A stretch of DNA of 64,000 bases from Pseudodesulfovibrio sp. 5S69 (GCF_037094465.1 NZ_CP146609.1:1117501-1181500), one strand, 5' to 3'; counted from the stretch's first letter, positions 1-10,682 are shown. The notes: generated from the sequence alone by a model not told the origin. A program made the numbers and translations.

Positions 1-1122
<1,122 letters not shown>

Positions 1123-1192
1123 TTAACAATTACAGGAATTCTCTCTTCCCCTATTTACTAATATATTCCGAACTCCGGTTCGCCAAAATTTT

Positions 1193-1308
1193 CTTGGTGG
1201 CCAAGGAGGAGGGGGTACACCCGGTCCCATTCCGAACCCGGTAGTTAAGCCCTCCATCGCCGATGATACTGCATGGTAGCGTGTGGGAAAGTAGGTCGCC
1301 GCCAAGGA
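1193..1308 (+). rRNA. rrf: 5S ribosomal RNA
   Basis: A roughly 116-nt 5S rRNA follows the 23S gene after a 70-nt spacer. The ends TTGGTGGCC and GGTCGCCGCCAAGG pair as helix I. The internal segment CCGGTCCCATTCCGAACCCG is the characteristic loop B/C region. No tRNA is seen in the 23S-5S spacer. Confidence 0.95.
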
Positions 1309-1319
1309 ATATTTCAAAA

Positions 1320-1351
1320 AAGCCCTCAGTCATTCACTGAGGGCTTTTTTG
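1320..1351 (+). terminator. Terminator of the rRNA operon
   Basis: The inverted repeat AGCCCTCAGT / ACTGAGGGCT closes on a short CATTC loop and is followed by a run of T. It sits 12 nt after 5S rRNA and is a textbook intrinsic terminator. Confidence 0.92.
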
Positions 1352-1547
1352 CGTTGTGGCCACCGGCGCCCGGAGAATCCGCCCGGCGGACAAACGGGCC
1401 TCTCGCCGTCGCCCCTCAACGCGATTAGGCCGGTCTGGGAGTCGCCGGGGAGAGGTTTGCCTCCCTGGACGTTGTTGGAGAACGTGCTTGACGGGCCGTG
1501 GTGGAACCCGCAATCTGGGACGGCATCCATCACCCAAGGAGAATACC

Positions 1548-2306
1548 ATGTTCACGCGCGCAATAACCCGCCGTCCCGGCCCCGAGATGGTCGACGGCAT
1601 CACTTCCCAGAACCTGGGCAAGCCGGACTTCGATCTGGCTCTGAAGCAGCATGCCGTCTACTGCCGGACCCTGGCCGACCTCGGTCTGGACGTGACCGTG
1701 CTGGATGCGGTCCCGGGCTTCCCGGACTGCTGTTTCGTGGAGGACACCGCCGTGGTCTGCCCCGAGGTGGCCGTGCTCACCCCCCTGGGCGCCCCCTCGC
1801 GCCAGGGCGAGCAACTGACCATCGAACCGGAATTGGCCAAGCACAAGCCTGTGGTCCGGATCGTCCCGCCCGCGCTCATCGAAGGCGGTGACGTGCTGCT
1901 GGTGGAAAAGACCTTCTACGTGGGGTTGTCCGATCGGACCAATGCGCAGGGGGCCGCGGCCCTGGCCGATGCGGTCAGGCCCCACGGCTACGACACCGTG
2001 ACCATCGCCTGCTGCCCGAGCCTGCATTTCAAGACCGACGTCAATTTCATCGGCAACGACACCATCCTGGTCTCGCCCTGCTGTGACTCCCTGCCTGAGC
2101 TTTCCCGCTTCCGGCGCGTGGTGGTCGAGGACGACGAGGCATATGCCCGCAACTGCCTGTACATCAACGGCACGGTCATCGTGCCCGACGGGTTCCCCAA
2201 GACCCTGGCTCAGGTTCAAGCTACCGGCGCCAAGACCACGGTGGTCGACGTGTCCGAGTTCCGCAAGCTGGACGGCGGACTGACCTGCCTGTCGTTGCGC
2301 TTCTAG
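1548..2306 (+). CDS. DDAH-like amidinohydrolase
   Basis: This 252-residue protein belongs to the dimethylarginine dimethylaminohydrolase branch of the guanidino-modifying fold, which hydrolyses methylated arginine or related guanidino compounds to citrulline plus amine. Visible motifs are FVEDTAVV at 63-70, EGGD at 112-115 (E112), SLHFKTDVN with His160, and the C-terminal GGLTCLSLRF with the expected nucleophile Cys247. Together these give a Cys-His-Glu triad. The start was moved to the ATG preceded by AAGGAG with a 6-nt gap; the longer open frame runs upstream into the rRNA terminator. The gene is monocistronic, with a strong terminator behind it. The substrate is not proven; the length and motifs fit DDAH better than arginine deiminase. 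Confidence 0.88.
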   Translation: MFTRAITRRPGPEMVDGITSQNLGKPDFDLALKQHAVYCRTLADLGLDVTVLDAVPGFPDCCFVEDTAVVCPEVAVLTPLGAPSRQGEQLTIEPELAKHKPVVRIVPPALIEGGDVLLVEKTFYVGLSDRTNAQGAAALADAVRPHGYDTVTIACCPSLHFKTDVNFIGNDTILVSPCCDSLPELSRFRRVVVEDDEAYARNCLYINGTVIVPDGFPKTLAQVQATGAKTTVVDVSEFRKLDGGLTCLSLRF

Positions 2307-2335
2307 GCCCCTGCGGTTTTTCGTTCCGCGTTACA

Positions 2336-2370
2336 AGGCCCCCGGCTCGTTCGAGCCGGGGGCCTTTCTA
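2336..2370 (+). terminator. Terminator after the DDAH-like gene
   Basis: Fourteen-base arms (AGGCCCCCGGCTCG and its complement) around a TTC loop are followed by TTTCTATT. It lies about 30 nt after the stop codon. Confidence 0.9.
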
Positions 2371-2451
2371 TTCATCCCGCCCGCAGAGGGGAGGGAGGGA
2401 AGCGGCCGGTCGGGGAGGAGAGGTGAATCCCCGACCGGCCCCGGATGGGGT

Positions 2452-3840
2452 CTAGTACTGGCTGACCGGCTTGGGCAGGGTGAAGAACCACAGTTTGGGA
2501 CGGGTCCCGGTGTTGGTCAGCTCGATGTGGGTGTTCACCGGCTTGCCCTTGTATTGGACCTGGCCGGAAGGGTCCACGGTATAGGCGGCGGCTTTGGTCA
2601 CGGGCTTGCCGTCCGCATCGTTGACCGGGTCCACCACCTTGAAGGTGAAGCCGAAGTCGTTGTCCGAGGTCACGGCGATGGTGCGCATGTCGGGCAGCAG
2701 GGCAACGCCCTCGGCCTTGCCGGGCTTCCAGCCATAGTCCTTGAGATCGAGGAGCTTGGTCTTTTTGACGTATTTCACGCCGCGGGCCTCGACCTCGCCG
2801 CGGTCGGCCAGGGTCTCGAGTTCTTTTCCTTCCTTGGTTTTGACGCCGGTGATGTCCGAAGCGCCGGAGATGTCGATGAGGTAGACCGGGATGCGGGTCT
2901 TGCCGTCCGCGTTCTTGCCCCGCTCGATAATCAGGAATTGGGTTTCGGACACGGCGTGCAGGTCGCCGATCTTGGCGTCGGCGGATCTCTTATAGTTGTC
3001 TCGGTCATGCGGGTAGGCAAACTGCTCGACCTTGCCGGTGGCCGGGTCCAGGAGGAGCAGACGGCAGAAGGTGGCCTTGGATTTCTTGACGTTGCCATCC
3101 ACGTCGCAGATGGACTGGATGGCGGCCAGGACCTTGTTGGCCGGGGTCACGGCGATGCCTTCCAGGCCCCGGTTGGGCTGGCGGGAGGCGGCGATCATGG
3201 GCAGTCCCTTGCCGGGCACGTACTTCTTGACAATCTTGCCGGTGTAGCCGTCGATCTTGGCGATGAACGGGCCGTACTCGTCGCAGATCCACAGGTAACG
3301 CTTGTCCTTCTTGTCGATGGCGATGCCCTCGGTGTCCAGGCCCTCGGGGTCGAAAGGCAGCCTTTTCAGCGAGTCGTTCAGGGGAATCTCGCCGGTGGCG
3401 CCCACGGATCCCAGGGGGATGGCCCGGCCCGATACCGGGCGCATGTGCGCGTCCTTCACAGTGATCAGGCTGGCCAGGACGGCGTGGCCGTCCTTGACCC
3501 GGACCGCGCCGAAGGAGGGGTGGAAATCAGGAGCCGGAAACATTTTGGTGGGCGTGGTCTTGCCTGCTTCGACCCACTTGGGGGCGTCGGCGTTGGGGCC
3601 GCGGTCGGTGATGGCGTAGAACACGCGCGCACCGTCGGCGGCCCGGCCCACGTAGGTCATGCCCGAGCCCACGCCGAGGGTGAATCCGTCCGGGAAACCT
3701 GCGGCGTACTGCCCCGTGTAGGGGACCATGAATTCCTTGGGGATCTCTATGTCGTATTTTTCCACGGTAACGTCTGCGGCCCAGGTATTCTGGACGGCGG
3801 ACAAGAGCAGCAAAGCGGTCAGGATGAGATAGCGCAGCAT
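2452..3840 (-). CDS. Secreted esterase-like/phytase-like beta-propeller protein
   Basis: This 462-residue protein begins with a clear signal peptide (MLRYLILTALLLLSAVQNTWAA, cleavage near 22). The mature part matches the 'esterase-like activity of phytase' family (PF13449): early GFTLGVGSGMTY and ITDRGPNADAP segments, then DPEGLDTEGIAID and NRGLEGIAV repeats typical of this beta-propeller. It is probably periplasmic and metal-dependent, acting on phosphoesters, but no substrate can be read from the sequence. AGGAGG precedes the ATG by 6 nt. A GC hairpin without a T-run follows the stop (2404-2440). It appears to be a single-gene unit. Confidence 0.82.
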   Translation of the reverse strand: MLRYLILTALLLLSAVQNTWAADVTVEKYDIEIPKEFMVPYTGQYAAGFPDGFTLGVGSGMTYVGRAADGARVFYAITDRGPNADAPKWVEAGKTTPTKMFPAPDFHPSFGAVRVKDGHAVLASLITVKDAHMRPVSGRAIPLGSVGATGEIPLNDSLKRLPFDPEGLDTEGIAIDKKDKRYLWICDEYGPFIAKIDGYTGKIVKKYVPGKGLPMIAASRQPNRGLEGIAVTPANKVLAAIQSICDVDGNVKKSKATFCRLLLLDPATGKVEQFAYPHDRDNYKRSADAKIGDLHAVSETQFLIIERGKNADGKTRIPVYLIDISGASDITGVKTKEGKELETLADRGEVEARGVKYVKKTKLLDLKDYGWKPGKAEGVALLPDMRTIAVTSDNDFGFTFKVVDPVNDADGKPVTKAAAYTVDPSGQVQYKGKPVNTHIELTNTGTRPKLWFFTLPKPVSQY

Positions 3841-3970
3841 GAAGTGCCTCCTAAAATATTTCCAGATTATATAAGGGAATGGCGCGAAACAGTTGTTTCG
3901 GCAGGGTGGCGTTTGTGTAACGGATGGCGGCCGCCCCGACAGGGGAAGAGGCGGAGGGAGCGGCGGTAAA

Positions 3971-4003
3971 AAAGAAGGGAGGGGCCGATGTTCGGCCCCT
4001 CCC
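3971..4003 (-). terminator. Terminator after the AsmA gene
   Basis: GGGAGGGGCCGA and its complement enclose a 3-nt loop. Read on the minus strand the hairpin is followed by TTCTTTTTTA, so it ends the DUF4197-asmA transcript. Confidence 0.85.
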
Positions 4004-4029
4004 TTATTGTGTTTACGGGGTTCCGTCGC

Positions 4030-6093
4030 TTACTGGAACAGCTTCCTGAGCGGGCTCAGGGGGTTGTCCGTGGACTTGGAATCGCCGCCGGTACCGGTTG
4101 AATCGGACGGCTTGGAGCCGCCGAGGAGCCCTTTCTTGAGGGTCTCTTCCAGGCCCTTGGCGCCCTGCTTGAAGGTGCCCTTGAACAGGGCCTCGCCCAT
4201 GGCCTTGAGGTCCAGGGAGATGGACGGGTCGTCCAGGCTGCCCTTGACGTTGACGGGCAGGGGCAACCCCTTGAGGTCTTGGATGGACTTGCCGTCCTGG
4301 CCCTCCAGGGTGCCGACCACGGTGACCGTGGCGGTGTAGTCCGTGGTGTTCTTCGGCAGGTCGGCCCAGCCCTGGCCGTTGACGCGCAACAGCGGGGACT
4401 TCATGAGCAGGTCCTTGTTGACGATGTGCCCGTTGGTCAGGGTGGCGGAGCCGAGCAGTTCGGCGAAGTCGGTCTTGGCCGGTTCGTCGCCGGACACGGG
4501 TTGCCCCTTGAGGCGGCTCCAACCGTCGCGGAGCATCTTGGCCACGTTCACGCCGTTGACGGCCCCGTTGGTGAAGGCGAAGGAGGCGGTGCCCGAGACG
4601 GACTTCTTGATGTTGTCCGGGGTCAGCCCGGCTCCGTTAAGGTCGTACTGGGCGTTGGCGGTGCCGGTCAGGTGCTCCTTGCCGGTCAGGTCCTTGAGCA
4701 GCGGCCCGGCCTGGACGTTTTTGAGCCGGCCTTTTTCGGTCCAGGCGGCCACGGCCTTGTTCGCGTCCAGGGTACCCCGGGCGGTGTAGGCGCCGCCGTA
4801 GAGGTTGAGCGACACCGGGTCGGCGGTGACCAGGCCGTTCTTGGCGGTCACATCGGCCAGGATATCGGTGATGGTCAGATTCATGAGCTTGAGCTTGCCC
4901 ACGGTCAGCCGGGCCTTGAGGTCCAGGGGCCTGAGCGCGCTCAGGTCGGGCTCCTGGGCCGGGGCCGCCTGGGGGGAGCTGGCGGCGGGCCGGGCCGGGG
5001 CGGCCTTGGATTCGGACTTGGGCGGCAGGTAGCGGTCCGCGTCGATGTCGTCCACGTTGACGTTGACGGTCACGGCGGGCTTCTTGAAGTTTTTGACCGC
5101 GCCCTCGGCGGTGATCAGGGTCTGGTCGAGCTTGAGGTTCAGGGACTCCAGGGTGGCCTCGGTGTCCGAGCCGTTGACCTTGAGGTCGGCGGTCAGGTTC
5201 TCAAGGACTTTGGGGTCGCTGGTTTCGGGCGGGGTCATGCCCAACTGCTTCATGAGCTCGCGAACCGAGGCCTGGGCCAGCTTGATTTCGGCCGAGAACG
5301 AGGTGTCGTCGTTTTTGCTCTTGGCGAAGAGCAGCCCGGAGAACTCAAGGTTGAGCACGGAGAGCTTCATGTCGTCGACTTCGATGCTCCCCGCCTCCTG
5401 GTCGAACCGGGCGAAGCCGGTCAGGACCGGGCGGGTGTCGACCTCGGGTTTGTCGAGTTTGAGGTGGAACTTGAGTTCGAAGGGGAAGCGGACCTTGTCG
5501 CCGACCTCGCCGATGACCAGGCTCAGGTCGTTGACCGAGGTCTTGGTCCCGGCCTGCATGTCGTCATAGACGATGTTGGCGTTCGATATCTCCACGCCCT
5601 GTACGGACAGGGACTTGGGCTGGCCGGACTTGGCGGCGGGCGCCTCCGATCCGGTGGCCGTCTCGGCCGCAGCGGAGCCGGAGTCGCCGCCCTTGGCCAG
5701 ATCGTCCCAGTTGGTCACGCCCTGCTTGTTTTTGGCCAGGTTCAAGGTCAGGCCGTCCAGGACCACGGTGCCCACGGCCACGTCGCCCGAGAGCAGGGGC
5801 AGCAGCCGGATGGAGGCTTCGGCGCGCCGGATGCGGACCATCTCGGCCGGGGCGAACCCCTGGGCGTTGCCGAGCGCCATGGGGCCGACCTTGAGCCCGA
5901 GCCAGGGGAAGAAGTTGAAGGAGATGTCACCCTCGAACTTCAGTTCCCGGCCGGTCTGTTCCTGGACCGCCTTGGATATCTGGGCCTTGTAGTCGTTGGG
6001 ATTGACGACCAGCACCAGGACGATGCAGGCCGCGATGAACAGGGCTGCCAGGGCCCCGATGATTATCAATCCGATCTTGAGCGTCTTGTTCAT
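4030..6093 (-). CDS. AsmA family envelope protein
   Basis: A 687-residue AsmA-family protein: one N-terminal membrane helix (about residues 7-30, IGLIIIGALAALFIAACIVL) followed by a long periplasmic domain of beta-rich repeats. The early segment GRELKFEGDISFNFFPWLGLKVG is the family hallmark, and the C-terminal half carries the AsmA_2 type repeat. AsmA-like proteins are thought to support outer-membrane homeostasis and lipid movement between membranes. The middle contains a low-complexity Ala/Pro/Ser linker (about 365-385). It starts 22 nt after the DUF4197 gene with a good GAGGAG site, so the two are probably co-transcribed. Confidence 0.88.
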   Translation of the reverse strand: MNKTLKIGLIIIGALAALFIAACIVLVLVVNPNDYKAQISKAVQEQTGRELKFEGDISFNFFPWLGLKVGPMALGNAQGFAPAEMVRIRRAEASIRLLPLLSGDVAVGTVVLDGLTLNLAKNKQGVTNWDDLAKGGDSGSAAAETATGSEAPAAKSGQPKSLSVQGVEISNANIVYDDMQAGTKTSVNDLSLVIGEVGDKVRFPFELKFHLKLDKPEVDTRPVLTGFARFDQEAGSIEVDDMKLSVLNLEFSGLLFAKSKNDDTSFSAEIKLAQASVRELMKQLGMTPPETSDPKVLENLTADLKVNGSDTEATLESLNLKLDQTLITAEGAVKNFKKPAVTVNVNVDDIDADRYLPPKSESKAAPARPAASSPQAAPAQEPDLSALRPLDLKARLTVGKLKLMNLTITDILADVTAKNGLVTADPVSLNLYGGAYTARGTLDANKAVAAWTEKGRLKNVQAGPLLKDLTGKEHLTGTANAQYDLNGAGLTPDNIKKSVSGTASFAFTNGAVNGVNVAKMLRDGWSRLKGQPVSGDEPAKTDFAELLGSATLTNGHIVNKDLLMKSPLLRVNGQGWADLPKNTTDYTATVTVVGTLEGQDGKSIQDLKGLPLPVNVKGSLDDPSISLDLKAMGEALFKGTFKQGAKGLEETLKKGLLGGSKPSDSTGTGGDSKSTDNPLSPLRKLFQ

Positions 6094-6115
6094 GATTCTG
6101 CTCCTCGCAGTCCGC

Positions 6116-6823
6116 TTAAAAGACCTTTTTCAGGAGTTCGCTGGTCACGGCGATATCGCCCGAGCGGACGTCCTTCTCGGTCTTGCCCATGTACAGGAAC
6201 ATGGAGTCCAGGGTTTTGTTCGTCAGATAGTCCACGGGGTTGAAGTCCGTGCCGGTCAGGGCGGAGAGCCTCTGCGCGGCGTCGACGGCCGTGCCCGCTC
6301 CGGCCTTTTTCAGAGCGGAGCGGATCAACGGGGCCGCGTTCTCGGCCAGTCCCGGCCGCGCGCTCTCCTCGAAATAGCTGGTCACCGCGTCGCTCTTGCC
6401 CGAGAGCAGGCCGGACGGGTTGGCGAACTCCATGGTCTTGATGGTCTTTTGGAACAGCTCGCCGATGGCCGGGACCGCCGCCTCGGCCGCCGAGTTCAGG
6501 TTGGCGAGCAGGTCCGGGGCTACGGTCTCGGCAACTTTTCGGTAGCTGTCCGGAAGGGACAGGGAGGTGGCCGCCAGCTTGGAGAAGCCGCCGTCACGGG
6601 ACAGGGATTCCACGGCGGAATCCGCCCCCATGGAAAGCAGTTCGCGGAAGGCGCTCTCGATCTGGGAGGGGGTCACGGAAAGCCCCGCGGCCTTGGCCCC
6701 GGCGTCTCCGGCCGCCTTGAGGGCGTCGCCCCACCCTGTGGCGGATGCGGGCACGGCGGCCCACGACAGGGCCAGCACGAGCAACAGGGGGAGAATGGGG
6801 AGAGCGGGATATTTCACGGGCAT
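6116..6823 (-). CDS. DUF4197 domain exported protein
   Basis: The 235-residue product starts at MPVKYPALP, behind AGGAG with 6 nt spacing; an in-frame ATG 33 nt upstream has no such site. A signal peptide (hydrophobic core LPLLLVLALSWAAVPASA) leads into a mostly helical domain matching DUF4197 (IESAFRELLSMGADSAVESLS near the start, later DAVTSYFEESARPGLAENA). DUF4197 proteins are periplasmic or outer-membrane associated and of unknown function. It is the first gene of a two-gene unit with asmA, which suggests an envelope role. Confidence 0.85.
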   Translation of the reverse strand: MPVKYPALPILPLLLVLALSWAAVPASATGWGDALKAAGDAGAKAAGLSVTPSQIESAFRELLSMGADSAVESLSRDGGFSKLAATSLSLPDSYRKVAETVAPDLLANLNSAAEAAVPAIGELFQKTIKTMEFANPSGLLSGKSDAVTSYFEESARPGLAENAAPLIRSALKKAGAGTAVDAAQRLSALTGTDFNPVDYLTNKTLDSMFLYMGKTEKDVRSGDIAVTSELLKKVF

Positions 6824-6981
6824 GGTCGGCTCCTGTCTGCAAAAGGGAATGGGCATTCTCGAAGATTACCACGGGCCGACCGGTCTGCCTAGGGGGCAAG
6901 GCGAATTTTGGCGATACCGTATGGATGGGAACAGGACCGCCGACGCGAGCGGCGGCTGCCGGGACCGCGTGCCGTCACGCG

Positions 6982-8010
6982 CTAACGTTGCATGGCCAGC
7001 CCCTTGATCAGGCCGAAGCATCCGGCCAGCATCATGTCGCCGCCCGGAGCGGGGAACTCCACGTCGTACCCATCGAGCATGGCCCGGCGCGGGCCGATGA
7101 CGAAGGTGGGCGCGAACCCGTCCGCCTCGGCGGGCAGGTCCATGCAGAGGCAGCCGTGGCCCCTTTCGTCGAAGACCTGCTCGAAGGAGAGGCAGCCGCA
7201 GCGGAACGCGGCCAGGTCGGCCCACAGCTTCTCGCCGTCCACGCACCCGGTGTGCTGTTCGTACACGCCGTGGATGCGCCCGGCGTAGAGCAGGAAGGCG
7301 ATGAGATGGGAGTTGCCGATGTTGACCAGGGTGATGCCGCGCTCGAAGCTCAGCCGCTCGATCTCGTCCACGTAGAGCGCGCCGAGCACGGCGGCCGCGC
7401 CGGTGTCGGCCACGGGGCCGCCGCCGATGTCCCGCTGCAGGTCCGCAAGGCGGGTGAGCATGGCGGGCGGGGTCCGGTAGACCAGCGCCTCGGGGCGGCC
7501 CTCGCCGTCGCCGAGCAGGGCCTGCCAAAGCTTGAAGCGGCCCATGCGGTTGGACTGGCCGGGGTGGAAGCCGTGGTCCTGGGCGCAGGCCGCGATGGAG
7601 TCGGGCCAGTCCAGTTCGGCGGCATCCAGAAAGCGGCGCCACCAGGCCTCGTCGAAATCGGTCAGCCGGACCGGGGTGAATCCGTCCGGGCACTCCTCGG
7701 TGATATTGATGCTCATGTCCGTCACCCGCGTCAGGTCGTCGGCCATGGTGTAGGCCGCGCCTTCGCTGGCGGCCACCTTGAGACCGGCCTTGAGGTGGCC
7801 GTTGACGAACCGGGTCACCCCGCCGCCCATGTTGCTGCCGTGCAACCAGATCGGTTCGCCGCGCAGGCGCAGGGTCTCGATGCGGCGGCCGATCTGGAGG
7901 GCCGGGGAGGGGATGACGAACTTGGGACAGTTTTCGATCTCCCTGTCCGGGGAGTAGAGCAGCACGTCCTGGGTGCCGCTGCCGATGTCGAGGCAGAGTG
8001 TGGTTGTCAC
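6982..8010 (-). CDS. DUF1786 family protein (ASKHA-like N-terminus)
   Basis: This 342-residue protein matches DUF1786, a family sometimes labelled a putative pyruvate formate-lyase-activating enzyme without experimental support. It starts with TTTLCLDIGSGTQDVLLY, a phosphate-1-like loop of actin/sugar-kinase ATPases, and has a second glycine-rich stretch DTGAAAVLGALY in its middle. I chose the GTG at 8010 because AAGGAG lies 7 nt upstream and the conserved DIGSG segment follows at once; the longer frame adds a Pro/Arg-rich tail with no ribosome site. The radical-SAM CxxxCxxC motif of true activases is absent. It stands alone, divergent from the hydrolase gene. Confidence 0.75.
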   Translation of the reverse strand: MTTTLCLDIGSGTQDVLLYSPDREIENCPKFVIPSPALQIGRRIETLRLRGEPIWLHGSNMGGGVTRFVNGHLKAGLKVAASEGAAYTMADDLTRVTDMSINITEECPDGFTPVRLTDFDEAWWRRFLDAAELDWPDSIAACAQDHGFHPGQSNRMGRFKLWQALLGDGEGRPEALVYRTPPAMLTRLADLQRDIGGGPVADTGAAAVLGALYVDEIERLSFERGITLVNIGNSHLIAFLLYAGRIHGVYEQHTGCVDGEKLWADLAAFRCGCLSFEQVFDERGHGCLCMDLPAEADGFAPTFVIGPRRAMLDGYDVEFPAPGGDMMLAGCFGLIKGLAMQR

Positions 8011-8121
8011 GGGGATTCTCCTTGGATGTCCGGCCTTGGTACACCGAGGGCGGGGCCAAGGCAAGGGAGCGCGCATTCCCGGCCGGGTTGACACCGGCAC
8101 GCACCGGCGTCATGGTGCGGC

Positions 8122-8994
8122 ATGCCTGTCAGAGTCTTCCTCTACATCCTCCTGGGCCTGACCCTGTTCACCCTGCTGCGCTACGGCATCTTCCTGCTGT
8201 CCAACGCCCTGGCCGGGCGGCTCGGGCTCATCCGCGAGGAAGCGGGAGGACTGGGCTCGGCCGTGGCGCGCGGCGTGGTCACGGCCATGGCCGCCGACGT
8301 GGTCGCCCTGCCGAGCATCGTCTTTCTGGCCCTGCCGGAGCGGCCCGCCTCGCCCACGGGCACGCCCGTGCTCATGGTCCACGGCCTGTACCACAACCGT
8401 ACGGCCTGGTTGATCTTTTCCCGCAGGCTGCGGCGGGCTGGATTCGGCAACCTGCACACCTTCGGCTACAACAGCTTCACCAAGGACTTCGACAACGCCC
8501 TGGCCGGGCTCAAGGCGCGGCTCGACGCGCTCCTGGCCGACTCCCCGGACGGCAGGATCATCCTCATCGGCCACAGCCTGGGCGGGCTGCTCTGCCGTTG
8601 CGCTGCGGGCGATCCCCGGTTCCGCGACCGGGTGGCCGCGCTGGTCACCCTGGGCTCGCCCCACGGCGGCAGCGAGCTGGCCTGGCTGGGCGGCAACCGC
8701 ATGGCCCGCGGCCTCATCCCCGGCCGGACCATTCCCGAGGCCGTGGCCGAAGCGCCCGACCCGGACTGCCCCAAGCTGGCCGTCTACACCGTGGCCGACG
8801 ACTACGTTATCCCGCTGGACCTGTTGCGTACCGGCCGCCCCGGATGGGACGAGCGCGTTTGCGCCCCCATGGGCCACGTCTGGATGCTCTACTCGCCCGA
8901 GGTGGCCGACATGGTCACCGGCTTCCTGTGCCCGTTACCGCGCGTGGAGCGTGGTGGGGAGCCGGTCTCGGGTTCCCGGAAGAAAACCGGCTGA
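8122..8994 (+). CDS. Membrane-anchored alpha/beta hydrolase (lipase-like)
   Basis: A 290-residue alpha/beta hydrolase with an N-terminal membrane anchor (about 4-28). The sequence PVLMVHGLYHNRTAW supplies the oxyanion HG (87-88), GHSLGG at 150-155 the nucleophile elbow (Ser152), DD at 226-227 the likely acid, and GHVWM (His252) the likely base. The family includes lipases and esterases such as LipA/triacylglycerol lipase-like proteins; the substrate is unknown. The ATG has no strong Shine-Dalgarno site, so the start is less certain than the reading frame. A bidirectional terminator follows. Confidence 0.82.
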   Translation: MPVRVFLYILLGLTLFTLLRYGIFLLSNALAGRLGLIREEAGGLGSAVARGVVTAMAADVVALPSIVFLALPERPASPTGTPVLMVHGLYHNRTAWLIFSRRLRRAGFGNLHTFGYNSFTKDFDNALAGLKARLDALLADSPDGRIILIGHSLGGLLCRCAAGDPRFRDRVAALVTLGSPHGGSELAWLGGNRMARGLIPGRTIPEAVAEAPDPDCPKLAVYTVADDYVIPLDLLRTGRPGWDERVCAPMGHVWMLYSPEVADMVTGFLCPLPRVERGGEPVSGSRKKTG

Positions 8995-9012
8995 CAATTT
9001 TTGCCTTCGGAA

Positions 9013-9048
9013 ACAAAAAAGGGGCCTCGCGAGAGACCCCTTTTTTGT
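9013..9048. terminator. Bidirectional terminator
   Basis: AAAAAAGGGG / CCCCTTTTTT arms around a CTC-GCGA-GAG top lie between two convergent genes. Each strand has a T-run, so the hairpin can end both the hydrolase and the HEAT-receiver transcript. Confidence 0.9.
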
Positions 9049-9064
9049 CGTATCATTGTTGATG

Positions 9065-10648
9065 CTAGCCGGTGACTTCGAGAATCTTGGCCTTGAGGTC
9101 GTCCGGCTTGAACGGCTTGGTGATGAAGGCGGACACGCCGGTCTTGGAGGCCAGGCCCTGCTGGGAGGCCTCGGACTCGGTGGTGACCATGATGATGGGC
9201 ACGTCCTCCATGCCGGGGGTGGAGCGGATCTTGCCGACCAGCTCCATGCCGTCCATGATCGGCATGTTCATGTCCGTGATGATGACCTCGAACGTCTCGC
9301 CCTGTTCGATGAACTCGTAGGCCTCCTCGCCGTTGGCGGCCACGAACGGCTCGAACCCGAGGTCCGTGAGGATGGCCCGGTGCATGGCGCACATGGAGCG
9401 GGAGTCGTCCGCGGCCAGGGCCTTGCGCGTGCCGGTGACCAGGGCCGGCAGCCGGTCCAGGTCCTGTTCCGCGCGGATGCCGCCGATCTCGGCCAGCACA
9501 TCCCGGAACTCCTCCACGATCTCCGGGTCGCGGGACTCGGCCAGGGCGTCCACGAGGATGTCCCCCGCGCCCTGGTTCTCGTACAGGTGGTCGAAAATGG
9601 TGGTGGCCCTGGAATTGATGACCGCCTTGGCCAGCCGGAAGGACTGCTCGTCGGCCATGGAAATGAGATTGATCAGGGAGGAGATCATGCCCGGATTGAC
9701 GTGCTGTTCCAGCCCGCCGATGACGGCCATGAGGATCAGTTCGTCGGTCTCGGACAGTCCGTCCACCAAGCAGATGATGCCCTTCATGGTGCCGATGCGG
9801 CCCAGGGCCTCGTACACGGCGTAGCGGACGTTGGGATCATCGGCCTGGCCCTTGTCGAAGGCGGCGACCAGCCCGTCCGCGCCCGCCTTGTCGCGCAGAA
9901 AGCCGAGCACGTTGGCGGCCAGAATCTTGGTGTCCGTGTCCCCGGACACGAAGGCGTCCAGGAGCATGGGGATGCAGAACGAGCCCACGTTGATCAGCGC
10001 GTCGGTGATGATCCGGCGGACCGTGGGGTTCTTGTGGTGCAGGGTCTTGACCAGGAAGGCGATGGTGTCCTCGGTGGCGTTGCGGGCCAGGGCGTCCACG
10101 GCCTTCCAGGTGGTGATGTCGCAGACCTCGAAGCGGTCGTCCGCCTCGCTCTCGATGATGATCTTTTTGAACTCCTCGATGGACTGGGGGTCGGCGAGCT
10201 TGCCCAGAGCCTCGATGCAGGAGGACTGTATGAACGGGTCCTCGTGGTCCAGGAATCGCCGGAACACGGGTACGGCGGCCTCGTCGCCGATGCGGGCCAG
10301 CGAGGTCAGGATTTCCATCAGGCGGTCGAGGTCTTCCTCGGCCAGGGCCAGATCCACCAGCGGCTGCACCGCGCCCTTGAGGCCGTACTCCCCGGCCACG
10401 CGGATGCACAAAATATTGAACCCCTCATGCGAATCCTTGAGGCCCTCGATGACCTTGTCTTCGTTGCTCGACAGAACGGCGTTCAGGGCGTTGACCACCA
10501 TGTAGTCGATGGAGGTGTCGCCGACCGGGTCCTTGAGCAGGTCCACAAGGCCGGGTAGGGCCTCGGAGTCCTTGCTCCCGGAAATCTCATTCAGGATCGT
10601 GATCTGATCCAGGAATTCCTTATCTCTGAAGTTCTCTAGTGGTGACAT
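9065..10648 (-). CDS. HEAT-repeat protein with C-terminal receiver domain
   Basis: A 527-residue fusion. Residues 1 to about 395 are tandem two-helix HEAT/PBS-lyase-like repeats (for example AVPVFRRFLDHEDPFIQSSC, IAFLVKTLHHKNPTVRRIIT). Residues about 410-527 form a CheY-like receiver domain: acidic pair D414-D415, phospho-acceptor D459 in ITDMNMPIMDGMEL, T489/T490 and K511 (FITKPF). It probably transmits phosphorylation to a protein-protein interaction scaffold instead of to DNA, since no output domain is present. It lies 34 nt behind cheX with GGAG before the ATG, so CheX, a CheY-P phosphatase, is a plausible partner of its receiver. Confidence 0.87.
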   Translation of the reverse strand: MSPLENFRDKEFLDQITILNEISGSKDSEALPGLVDLLKDPVGDTSIDYMVVNALNAVLSSNEDKVIEGLKDSHEGFNILCIRVAGEYGLKGAVQPLVDLALAEEDLDRLMEILTSLARIGDEAAVPVFRRFLDHEDPFIQSSCIEALGKLADPQSIEEFKKIIIESEADDRFEVCDITTWKAVDALARNATEDTIAFLVKTLHHKNPTVRRIITDALINVGSFCIPMLLDAFVSGDTDTKILAANVLGFLRDKAGADGLVAAFDKGQADDPNVRYAVYEALGRIGTMKGIICLVDGLSETDELILMAVIGGLEQHVNPGMISSLINLISMADEQSFRLAKAVINSRATTIFDHLYENQGAGDILVDALAESRDPEIVEEFRDVLAEIGGIRAEQDLDRLPALVTGTRKALAADDSRSMCAMHRAILTDLGFEPFVAANGEEAYEFIEQGETFEVIITDMNMPIMDGMELVGKIRSTPGMEDVPIIMVTTESEASQQGLASKTGVSAFITKPFKPDDLKAKILEVTG

Positions 10649-10682
10649 GGCGTCTCCGCGTGTTGATGGGGAAGGCCGCAGC

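Noticed and set aside
4279..6243. 654-codon open frame antisense to the AsmA gene
   Set aside because: Same shadow effect: Gly/Val/Leu/Gln-rich product, no ribosome site, opposite a clear AsmA protein.
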